A stretch of 38,269 nt of DNA from Hyalangium gracile (lineage in GTDB: Bacteria > Myxococcota > Myxococcia > Myxococcales > Myxococcaceae): NCBI RefSeq assembly GCF_020103725.1, contig NZ_JAHXBG010000048.1, positions 1-38,269 on the forward strand, given 5' to 3'. The first letter of the stretch is position 1. Every line of letters starts with the position of its first letter. A model generated the notes under the pieces. The model saw only the letters and a program-made list of their open reading frames with translations. It did not search any database and had not been told where the DNA came from. Positions 15,628-23,700 of this stretch are shown piece after piece. A program made the translations under genes and the position numbers.

Positions 15628-17010
15628 ATGCGTTCTCTTCGCGTGCCCGAGGCACGTTGGCTGTTCGTCCTGGCGTGGCTCGTCCTGACTCCCCTGGCGC
15701 TGGCTGGAAAGCCGGCCGCCGCGCCTCCCACCCCGGCGGTGAACCTCTTCCCGAGGGCCCAGCTGCGCGCCTCGGAGTTCACCTGGTCGGTGCTGCTGTT
15801 CCACCCTGTAGCACCCAAGGGCGATATCGGGGCCGGCGCGCGCAAGCTGATGGCCTCCAAGTACCCGCGGCTGAACGCCGCGCCCGCGCCCGGGAAGCCC
15901 AGGGCCGAGGCCATCGTCCAGCCCGCGCCGGACGAGGAGCTGGAGCCCATCGATGAGGAGCTGTTGCAGTACTTCGGCCGGACGCTGAATGCCGAGGAGC
16001 GCAAGCGGCTCGTCGGGGCGCGTCAGGCCACGCTGCTGTCGTTCCGGGTGCTGTTCGAGCTGCGCCACGAGGTGCTCCTGGACGCCACGCGCTTCGCCCA
16101 CCAGCTCGCCACGGAGCAGGACGCCTTCCTGTGGGACGCCGAGACGCGCGAGTACTTCTCGCCTCGCAGCTGGAAGGAGGCCCGGCTGGACGGATGGAAC
16201 GGAGGCGTGCCTTTCCTCCCGGCGCACATCACGTTCCATGTCTACCGGAGGAGTGGCGAGGACCTGCGCGTCGTCAGCCTCGGCATGGCGAAGCTGGGCC
16301 TGCCGGATCTCGTGGTGGAGCAGGTGTCGCCGTCGCTGTCCCAGGACATGGGGCGCCTGGCCAACGTGGTGGCGCAGCTGCTGGCCGAGGGGCTCGCGCT
16401 CTCCGCCGATGGGACACTGGAGGTGGACCTGGCGAAGCTGAAGGACGCCCGGCTGCGCGGCCAGCTCGAGTCACGCGTGCAGAAGGGAGCCTTGCGGCGC
16501 GTGAAGCTGCGCGCGCTCGCGGGCCGGCGGGAGCAGGGTGATCCGGACAACCCGCTGCTGGAGCTGGACTTCCCTGGCAAGGGCGATGTCCACGCGCGTC
16601 ACGTGGCGGCGCTGGATGCGCTCTTCGGGCAGCAGCCGGACGATGTCGTCCACGTGGCGCCGGGCGATCCGGAGCTGGAGGCGGTGACGCGCAAGGCGCT
16701 CGCGCGGCTCGTCGAGCTGCGGCCGCGCGTGGAGAAGGGGCTGCGGCCTCCCGAGCAGCTGCTGCTCAAGGCGGGGTTCCGCACGGACAGGGGGGGCACC
16801 GAGTTCATGTGGCTGGAGGTCACCGGCTGGGAGGCGGGGAAGTGGCGCGGCACGCTCGCCAACGAGCCGGAGTCCGTGAGCAGCCTGCGGGTGGGCTCGC
16901 GCGTGCAGGTCGCCGAGTCCGAGGTGGTCGATTACCTCTACGTGGGCCCTCGGGGCGAGCGGGAAGGCGGCGAGAGCAGCCTCATCCTGATGCGCCGCCA
17001 GGGGCACTGA
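15628..17010 (+). CDS. Secreted protein with C-terminal DUF2314-like domain
   Basis: A 460-residue protein with a signal peptide (WLFVLAWLVLTPLALAGKPAAA). The mature part has no catalytic motif I recognise. The last 75 residues, TEFMWLEVTGWEAGKWRGTL followed by NEPESVSSLRVGSRVQVAESEVVDYLYV, look like DUF2314, an uncharacterised domain found in exported or cytoplasmic proteins such as YegJ. An acidic stretch (DEELEPIDEELLQYFG) sits near residue 115. The ATG at 15628 is preferred since it starts the signal peptide; the open frame upstream is antisense to anmK. It diverges from anmK across 96 bases and converges with murQ at a hairpin. Function unknown. Confidence 0.72.
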   Translation: MRSLRVPEARWLFVLAWLVLTPLALAGKPAAAPPTPAVNLFPRAQLRASEFTWSVLLFHPVAPKGDIGAGARKLMASKYPRLNAAPAPGKPRAEAIVQPAPDEELEPIDEELLQYFGRTLNAEERKRLVGARQATLLSFRVLFELRHEVLLDATRFAHQLATEQDAFLWDAETREYFSPRSWKEARLDGWNGGVPFLPAHITFHVYRRSGEDLRVVSLGMAKLGLPDLVVEQVSPSLSQDMGRLANVVAQLLAEGLALSADGTLEVDLAKLKDARLRGQLESRVQKGALRRVKLRALAGRREQGDPDNPLLELDFPGKGDVHARHVAALDALFGQQPDDVVHVAPGDPELEAVTRKALARLVELRPRVEKGLRPPEQLLLKAGFRTDRGGTEFMWLEVTGWEAGKWRGTLANEPESVSSLRVGSRVQVAESEVVDYLYVGPRGEREGGESSLILMRRQGH

Positions 17011-17017
17011 GCCCGTT

Positions 17018-17037
17018 CCGCCAGCCCGGCCTGGCGG
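17018..17037. terminator. Bidirectional terminator-like hairpin between convergent genes
   Basis: CCGCCAG (17018-17024) pairs perfectly with CTGGCGG (17031-17037) around a 6-base loop, in the 30-base gap between the DUF2314 gene and the murQ stop. No U-run follows on either strand, so it may act as a blocking hairpin rather than a classic intrinsic terminator. Confidence 0.5.
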
Positions 17038-17040
17038 GGG

Positions 17041-17949
17041 TTAGCGCGGAGTCTTCCGCAGCTCGCGCAGCGAGGAACCCTGGAGTCGCTCCTGGGCCTC
17101 CTCGCGGCCCAGCCCGGTGAAGTGCATCGCGAGCGCCACCTTCACGGAGCCGCCCGCGGAGCCCAGCAGCTTGCGGGCCCTGGCGAGCGGCAGCTCCGTC
17201 AGCTCCGCCACCATCCGCACCGCCCGCGTCCGGAGCTTGGCGTTCGCGGGCTGCACGTCCACCATGCGCCCGCGGTACACCTTGCCCAGCGCCACGAACG
17301 CGGCCGTGGTGAGGGCGTTGAGGATCAGCTTGGTGGCCGTGCCCGCCTTCAGCCGCGTGGAGCCCGCCACCAGCTCCGGGCCCGTGGGCGCCAGGATCAG
17401 GATGTCCACCTTCGTGCGGGGCCCGGGAGGGTTGCAGCACACGAACACCGTGCGCGCCTTGCGCCGCCGCGCCTCGGCCAGCGCCCCCAGCACATAGGGA
17501 GTGGAGGCACTGGCGGAGATGCCGCACACCACGTCCCTGGGGCCCGCCCGGAAGCGGCGCACCGCCTGGGCTCCAGCGGCCTTGTCGTCCTCGGCGCCCT
17601 CGACGGCCTGCGTCAGCGCACGCCGGCCCCCGGCGATCACCGCCTGGACCTGGGATGGAGACGTACCGAAGGTAGGCGGGCACTCGCTGGCGTCGAGCAC
17701 GCCGAGCCGCCCGCTGGTGCCGGCGCCCACGTAGAGCAGCCGGCCGCCTGCCCGCAACGCATCCGCCACGGCCCGAGCCGCTTCCGCCACGGAGGGGAGC
17801 GCGACGCGGACCGCTCGAACGGCGGCCAGGTCTTCCTGATGCAGCCGGTGGACGACCGCCTCGATCGAGAGGAGGTCCAGGTCGTCCGCCCGGGGATGAA
17901 GCCGCTCGGTGGGCGGGGGCGCGAGCGGAATCGAACGCGGCCTTCCCAC
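17041..17949 (-). CDS. murQ: N-acetylmuramic acid 6-phosphate etherase
   Basis: A 302-residue SIS-domain lyase that cleaves MurNAc-6-phosphate into GlcNAc-6-phosphate and D-lactate, using the product of AnmK. Diagnostic segments are TERLHPRADDLDLLS near the N-terminus, the sugar-phosphate site LYVGAGTSGRLGVLDASECPPTFG (residues 72-95, with catalytic-type E89), EGAEDD near 117-122, and VVCGISASASTPYV. The helical C-terminal region ends in LARARKLL and a UBA-like GREEAQERLQGS segment usual for the family. The start is GTG at 17949. It follows rpmB by only 17 bases on the same strand, so it may ride on the ribosomal protein transcript. Confidence 0.93.
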   Translation of the reverse strand: MGRPRSIPLAPPPTERLHPRADDLDLLSIEAVVHRLHQEDLAAVRAVRVALPSVAEAARAVADALRAGGRLLYVGAGTSGRLGVLDASECPPTFGTSPSQVQAVIAGGRRALTQAVEGAEDDKAAGAQAVRRFRAGPRDVVCGISASASTPYVLGALAEARRRKARTVFVCCNPPGPRTKVDILILAPTGPELVAGSTRLKAGTATKLILNALTTAAFVALGKVYRGRMVDVQPANAKLRTRAVRMVAELTELPLARARKLLGSAGGSVKVALAMHFTGLGREEAQERLQGSSLRELRKTPR

Positions 17950-17966
17950 CCTCGAGTGCCTACGGA

Positions 17967-18158
17967 TCAGGCGGCCTTGACGACCTTGCCCGCCTTGATG
18001 CAGCGGGTGCAGGCCAGGACGCGCTCGGTCCGACCCTCGACGTTGGCCCGGATCTTCTGGAGGTTCGGCAGCGTCCGCTTCTTGGTCTTGTTGTTCGCGT
18101 GGGAGACGTTGTTACCCACGAGCGGCCGCTTGCCACAGATGTCGCACTTCCACGCCAT
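17967..18158 (-). CDS. rpmB: 50S ribosomal protein L28
   Basis: A 63-residue basic protein starting [20 protein letters not shown] and containing [17 protein letters not shown] and the second pair [10 protein letters not shown]. It keeps both CxxC pairs (C5, C8 and two near the C-terminus), so it is the zinc-binding form of L28. An ideal ribosome-binding site AAGGAG precedes the ATG at 18158 by 10 bases; the open frame runs further upstream but only this start gives L28. rpmG, a frequent neighbour, is absent; the flanking genes are an FAD enzyme and murQ. Confidence 0.95.
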   Translation of the reverse strand: MAWKCDICGKRPLVGNNVSHANNKTKKRTLPNLQKIRANVEGRTERVLACTRCIKAGKVVKAA

Positions 18159-18180
18159 GACAGCCAACTCCTTGAAAACA

Positions 18181-18202
18181 GGGGCTTTACAGGCTCTGCC
18201 CC
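18181..18202 (-). promoter_or_regulatory. Short stem-loop with following U-rich bases in the rpmB leader
   Basis: On the transcribed strand GGGGC and GCCCC (18198-18202 and 18181-18185) pair around a 12-base loop and are followed by TGTTTTC, then the AAGGAG site of rpmB. This resembles a small intrinsic terminator placed in a 5' leader, so it may end upstream transcription or act as an attenuator. The 5-bp stem is short, so confidence is low. Confidence 0.3.
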
Positions 18203-18258
18203 GAAAAGAGCGGCGGAACCTACCAGAATTCCCCTGAAAATCCACCCCGGTTTTGCCA

Positions 18259-19770
18259 TCACCCCTTGAGGGGGTTCTTCTTCTTGAGCATCTCCTGCAC
18301 GAGCCGCGCGGCGCGCATGCCCGCGAGGAACTCGCCCTCCAGGCCCAGGCCGGGGAGCACCTCACGGCCGGCGAGCAGGATGTTCTTCGCCGGCGTGCGC
18401 TGCTTCAAACCCGTGACGCCCAGGAAGGCTTCCGACTCGAAGCTGTAGAGGGGGTGGGGCATGAGCCTGCTGCCTCGCACGCCGCTGGCGTCCAGGTACG
18501 GCGCCGAGCGCAGTACCCGCTGAGCCTTCGTGAAGGGCATCAGCGCGTCCAACTGCGCGTCGATGCGCTGCGCCAGCGCCTGCATGTGCTCCTCGCCGAG
18601 ATCCCTCACGCTGGCCGGCACGAAGGCGCCTGCGCACACCACGCGCAGGGACTCGTCCTCCTTGCCTCCCGGGGTGCGCGCCGGGTGCACCTGGATCATC
18701 AGGGGCCGGAGCTCCGGGTCCTCGGTCTCCACCAGGAGCAGCTCGCCCATGCCGCGCGGCAGCGCGTTCACGGGCACCACCCAGTTTACCGAGAAGAGGA
18801 TGGATTTGGTGGAGGCCGCGTCGAGCTGCTCCAGCAGGCCGCGGTGCCGCTTGCGGTCCGTGACGAGCCGCCGCAGCGCCCCCGAGTCCATGGCGGCCAC
18901 CAGGCACGAGGCCCGGTAGATGACGTCCGAGCGCACCAGCTTCACTCCGGCGAAGCGGGCCCCATCGAAGGTGAGCTCCTCGACGACGAAGCTCTCGGAG
19001 TTCTCGCGGGTGAGCACGTCGCCGCCCAGCTCGGTCAGCCGTCGGACGAGCAGCTCGCGCAGGCCCTCGTTGCCGCCGGGGAAGCGCTGGGGGGCCTGGA
19101 GCGCCTGGGACAGGGGCCGGGCGAGCGCCAGGGGCGAGGAGGCCTCGTCCAGGTAGATGAGGAACGGCAGCATCCCTCGAAGCAGGGCGCCGGGCGGGGT
19201 GTTGTTGGACAGGCGCGGGTGCGTCTCCAGGCCCGGGTGCTGGCCGATCTTCTTCTTCAGGCCCCAGGCCTCGAAGAAGCCGTCGGGAGGCAGGGCGGGC
19301 TGCTCCTTGAAGAAGGCGTCGCTGGCCTCGTGCTGCGAGGCGGTGGCGTTGAGCGCCGAGAGCAGGCCCTCGGCGGTCTCGCCGAACTCCCGGGCCAGCT
19401 CGGCGCGGCGGCGCGTCGCGTCGGAGTGCAGATCCACGCGGTGCCGCGGGAGGATGAGCTGCAGCTCGGGGAGGTGGGGGCGCAGGGAGCGCTGGACGGC
19501 GGTGGTGAGGCCCAGCTCCGTGAAGGCCTCCTCCACCGCGGGCATCGTCTTGAGGGCGGGGGAGACGGAGGGCGCGTAGGGCAGCACGTAGCCGCCGTGC
19601 TCGTAGCCCGTGCCGGTGCCGTCATGATCGATGAGCAGCACCCGGTGGCTGCGCTTGGCCAGCAGCGCGGCCGCGAGCGCCCCGCCGATCTGGCTGCCCA
19701 GGATGATCACGTCATACACATGCCGGGAGGGACCCGAGGGGAGCTGGAGTCTGGCGGCTTGCGTGGCCAT
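18259..19770 (-). CDS. FAD-dependent oxidoreductase, phytoene-desaturase-like
   Basis: A 503-residue protein with an N-terminal dinucleotide-binding fold: [21 protein letters not shown] followed by HRVLLIDHD, a slightly altered GxGxxG (GSQIGG). The C-terminal [31 protein letters not shown] is the usual FAD-closing motif of the CrtI/amine-oxidase-like superfamily. The middle [22 protein letters not shown] also fits phytoene-desaturase relatives. Myxobacteria make carotenoids, but no other carotenoid gene is present here, so the substrate is open. The start ATG at 19770 is chosen over GTG at 19785, which would add five residues. It lies 100 bases upstream of rpmB on the same strand. Confidence 0.8.
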   Translation of the reverse strand: MATQAARLQLPSGPSRHVYDVIILGSQIGGALAAALLAKRSHRVLLIDHDGTGTGYEHGGYVLPYAPSVSPALKTMPAVEEAFTELGLTTAVQRSLRPHLPELQLILPRHRVDLHSDATRRRAELAREFGETAEGLLSALNATASQHEASDAFFKEQPALPPDGFFEAWGLKKKIGQHPGLETHPRLSNNTPPGALLRGMLPFLIYLDEASSPLALARPLSQALQAPQRFPGGNEGLRELLVRRLTELGGDVLTRENSESFVVEELTFDGARFAGVKLVRSDVIYRASCLVAAMDSGALRRLVTDRKRHRGLLEQLDAASTKSILFSVNWVVPVNALPRGMGELLLVETEDPELRPLMIQVHPARTPGGKEDESLRVVCAGAFVPASVRDLGEEHMQALAQRIDAQLDALMPFTKAQRVLRSAPYLDASGVRGSRLMPHPLYSFESEAFLGVTGLKQRTPAKNILLAGREVLPGLGLEGEFLAGMRAARLVQEMLKKKNPLKG

Positions 19771-19896
19771 GCGAGGGACACACACTACACAACGTCCGGG
19801 CTCCTCGCGCCTTTCTGGTGCGCCGGGGCTGTTCTGTCGCTGTCCATGACTCCTGGCGTGTCCAGGTGCCCGGACTGGGGGAGGAGTCCCGCCGGA

Positions 19897-20595
19897 TCAG
19901 CACCCCGGGGCGCGAGAGGGGGTGATCAGCAGCCGCGCCTCCAACTCGGGCGGGAGCGTGGCGAAGTCCGGAGCTACGAAGTGGGCGCCCGCCTCCCGAA
20001 GCACCTCGGGGGGCGTGGTCGTGGTGATGCCCACCGCCGTCATCCCCGCCGAGCGCGCCGCGAGGATGCCGTTCACCGCGTCCTCGAAGACGACGCAGGA
20101 GGCGGGGTCCACCTCGAGGAACCGCGCGGCGGAGAGGAAGATGTCCGGTGCGGGCTTGCCCCGGGTCACCTCCTCGGCCCCGACGACGCGGGAGAAGAGG
20201 GAGCGGATGCCCAGCCCGTCGAGCACCAGCCGGCGATTCTCGGTGGGCGCGGCCGTGGCGACGGCGAGGCGGGCCCCGGCGCCTCGGAGGCGGGCGATGA
20301 AGGCCTCGGCCCCGCGCATGAGCGAGAGGTGAGGGGAGTAGAGGCTGCGGTAGTGGGTCTCCTTCTCCTCGGCCAGCCGGGTCAGCTCCTCGGGAGCCAC
20401 GGGCCGGCCGAGCAGGACGGGGAGGATCTCCTCGTTCTTCTTCCCGGCGAACTCCCGCTCGAACCGCTCCGCAGTGGCGTCCACCCCCAGGCGCTGGGAG
20501 AGGGCCACCCACGCCTCGGAGTGGTAGCGCATGTTGTCGACGAGGGTCCCGTCCATATCGAAGATGACGGCGTGCAGGAGCGCGGGCAGGGTCAT
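19897..20595 (-). CDS. HAD-superfamily phosphatase/phosphomutase (beta-phosphoglucomutase-like)
   Basis: A 232-residue HAD hydrolase of subfamily I. Motif I is FDMDGTLVDN with D13 as nucleophile and D15 as acid/base; motif II is ATAAPTENR; motif III is GKPAPDIFL with its lysine; motif IV is VFEDAVNG. The helical cap between motifs I and II and the order GKPAPDxF-x-VFEDAxxG match beta-phosphoglucomutase and related sugar-phosphate phosphatases. Substrate cannot be assigned. ATG at 20595. It diverges from the CARDB gene across 164 bases and lies upstream of the FAD enzyme with a 126-base gap. Confidence 0.85.
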   Translation of the reverse strand: MTLPALLHAVIFDMDGTLVDNMRYHSEAWVALSQRLGVDATAERFEREFAGKKNEEILPVLLGRPVAPEELTRLAEEKETHYRSLYSPHLSLMRGAEAFIARLRGAGARLAVATAAPTENRRLVLDGLGIRSLFSRVVGAEEVTRGKPAPDIFLSAARFLEVDPASCVVFEDAVNGILAARSAGMTAVGITTTTPPEVLREAGAHFVAPDFATLPPELEARLLITPSRAPGC

Positions 20596-20759
20596 GCCCC
20601 CCCATTACCGCGTCTGTCCCCCTACGTGGACCCAGATCAGCTCCGTGTAACGAAACTGTAAAAGCCCAATATCCTTGAAAATGTCACCCCATCCGCTTAA
20701 GGAGCAAAACCGGAAAACCGCCTGTGCGGTGGGATCCCATACAAGGACTGGGGGACTGC
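20596..20759. promoter_or_regulatory. AT-richer divergent intergenic region with two adjacent dyads before the CARDB gene
   Basis: This 164-base gap separates the HAD gene from the CARDB gene and is clearly richer in A/T (20645-20720) than its surroundings, as expected of a promoter. Two dyads lie side by side: ACCGC/GCGGT (20717-20721 and 20726-20730, 4-base loop) and the palindrome TGGGATCCCA (20730-20739). A TTGAAA box at 20675-20680 has no convincing -10 partner. I compared it with the c-di-GMP-I riboswitch consensus and found no match. Confidence 0.4.
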
Positions 20760-23700
20760 ATGAAGCGATGTCACAGAGAAGCCCTGCTGGGCGCTGTGCT
20801 TTTGAGCGCGGTGGGGTGTGGAGCGCCTGAGGAGGCGAAGCAGGGCCAGGGTGGCCCGAAGGTGACGCTGCAGCAGCTGGCGACGGATCCGGACTTCGTG
20901 GTGACGAAGGTGTCCGCGCCCACGAGCGCCACGCCGGGCAGCACGTTCCAGACGACGGTGGAGGTCTGCAACCGGGGCGGGTCGGGGAGCGGGGTGGACG
21001 TGAACCTCTACTTCTCGGATGACGGCGCCATCTCCCCGTCGGATTTCTGGGTGGAGAGCCTCTACGTGGCCTACCTGAGCCCCGGCCAGTGCCAGCGCGA
21101 GAGCCTCTGGATCTCCGCGTCCGTGCCCATGGACGGGCCCTGGTACCTGGGGGCGTACGCGGACCCCTACGGCAGCCAGCTCGAGGACAACGAGGACAAC
21201 AACGGCCTGGCCAGTCCGGTCATGGGCATCGGCTACGGCGCGGACTTCGTCATCACCTCGGTGACGGGCCCGGACAGCGCGACGATCGGCGCCCCGATGA
21301 CCGTTCAGGTCACGGTGTGCAACCGCGGCACGGAGCCGGACTCCACGGACGTGGAGCTGTACCTGTCCGAGGATGAGTTCATCTACCCCAACACCTCGCC
21401 CGGGCCGTACGAGGACTCCTATGTGGGCGACGCCCAGGTCGACTACCTGTTCCCTGGGCAGTGCCGAACGGTCCCCGTGTTCGGCCCCGCCAACCTCCCC
21501 AACTATCCCATGGTGGAGGGGGCGTATTACCTGGGCGCGGTGGTCGATCCGGATGGCAACCAGCAGGAGCTGATCGAGGACAACAACGCGCTGGCGGGCT
21601 ACCGGATGGGCGTGGGGCACGGGCCGGACTTCGTCATCCAGTCGGTGACGGGGCCCTCCGGCGCGGACGAGGGCCAGCCGATCTCCACGAAGGTGACGGT
21701 GTGCAACCGCGGCACGCAGCCGGACTCCACCGAAGTGGCGGTGTACCTGTCCGTGGATGACAGCATCAACCCCGGCGACCCGCCGGGGCCTGCCGAGGAC
21801 CTCTTCGTGGGCATGGCTTCCACCGACACCCTCCATCCGGGGCAGTGCCGGGCGGTGTCCGTGAACGGCCCCGCTCATGCGCCCGAGCCGGGCTTCGAGG
21901 GCCCGTACTACGTGGGCGCCGTGGCCGACCCGAATGGCAACCAGGAGGAGCTGATCGAGGACAACAACGCGCTCGCGGGCTATCGGATCGGCCTGGGGCA
22001 TGGCCCCGACTTCGTCGTCACCTCCGTGACGGGCCCTGCCAGCGCGGGGTTCGGCGCGCCGATCACCGCGCGGGTGACGGTATGCAACCGCGGCACGCAG
22101 CCTGGCTCCACGGAGGTGGAGGCGCTCCTGTCCGCCGATGACGTCATTCGCGCCCACGTGTCGCAGGGCCCGGCCGAGGACTATCCGCTGGGCTCGGCGC
22201 ACACGGACGTCCTCCCGCCGGGGCAGTGCGCGACGCTCTCCGTGAATGGCGGCGCCTATGCGCCTCCGCCGTTCACCTGGGGGCCGTACTTCCTGGGCGC
22301 GGTGACGGATCCGTACGGCAGCCAGGAGGAGCTGATCGAGGACAACAACGCGCTCGCGGGCTATCGGATCGGCCTGGGGGATGAACCCGACTTCGTCGTC
22401 ACCTCGGTGACGGGGCCTGCCAGCGCTCCGCATTCCCATCACTTCGTCGCGCAGGTGACGGTGTGCAACCGCGGCACGCGGCAGGGCTCCACGGAGGTGG
22501 AGACCTACGTGTCCGCGGATGACGTCATCCGATCCCACGCGCCGCCGGCCTATCCCGAGGACTATCCCATGGGCTCGGCCTACGTCGACAGCCTGTATCC
22601 CGGGCAGTGCCGCACGGTGCCCGTGGAAGGCGGAGCCTATGTGCCTCCGCCTGGGAACTCGGGCCCGTACTACGTGGGCGCGGTGGTGGATCCGCGCGAC
22701 GAGGATGAGGAGCTGATCGAGGACAACAACGCGAACGCGGGCTACCGGATGGGCGTGGGGTATGGCCCCGACTTCGTCGTCACCTCCGTGACGGGCCCCG
22801 CCAGCGCGCAGTTCGGCCAGTCAATCACCGCGCAGGTGACGGTGTGCAATCGCGGCACGGAGCCGGGCTCCACGGAGGTGGAGGCGTACCTGTCCGAGGA
22901 CGAGACCATCCGTGCCAACCTGCCGCCGTACTATTACTCCGAGGACTACCTCCTGGGCTGGACCTACGTCGACTTCCTGCATCCCGGGCAGTGCCGGACG
23001 GTCCCCGTGGAGGGCAACGCCTATCCGGCTCCGCCAGGCTTCGAGGGGGCGTACTACCTGGGCGCGGTGGTGGATGCGCAGGGCACCGAGCAGGAGCTGA
23101 TCGAGGACAACAACGCGCTCGCGGGCTACCGCATGGGCCTGGGGCATGAGCCGGACTTCGTCGTCACCTCGGTGACGGGCCCTGCCAGCGCGGAGAGTGG
23201 TGCTTCCTTCATCGCGCAGGCGACGGTGTGCAACCGTGGCACGCGGGCGATGTCCACGGAGGTGGAGGTGTACCTCTCCTTCGATGAGGTCATCCGGCCC
23301 TATGTGTTCCCGAACCCGCCCGAGGACGCGTATGTGGGCGTGGGCTCCACGAACATCCTCGCGCCGGGCCAGTGCGCGACGGTGCCCGTGCCGGCCACCG
23401 CGAATACGCCTCCGCCGGGCGGTCCGGGCCCCTATTACCTGGGAGCCGTGGTGGATCCGTATGGCAACCAGGAGGAGCTGATCGAGGACAACAACGCGCT
23501 GACGGGCTACCGGATGGGTGTGGGGCACGGGCCGGACTTCGTCATCCAGTCGGTGACGGGCCCCGCCAGTGCGACTCCAGGCCAGCTCATCACCGCGCAG
23601 GTGACGGTGTGCAACCAGGGCACGGCGCTGGAGTCCTCGGACGTGGAGGTCTACCTGTCCGCGGATGACGTCATCCGGACCCAGCTGTCGCCGGGCCCGG

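Noticed and set aside
15532-16239. Upstream extension of the anmK reading frame by 236 codons
   Set aside because: The extension is antisense to the DUF2314 gene and has no similarity to AnmK; the family N-terminus begins right after the ATG at 15531.
20700-20745. c-di-GMP-I (GEMM) riboswitch before the CARDB gene
   Set aside because: GCAAAACC looked suggestive, but the conserved GACGCAAAGC block and the P1a pairing are absent.
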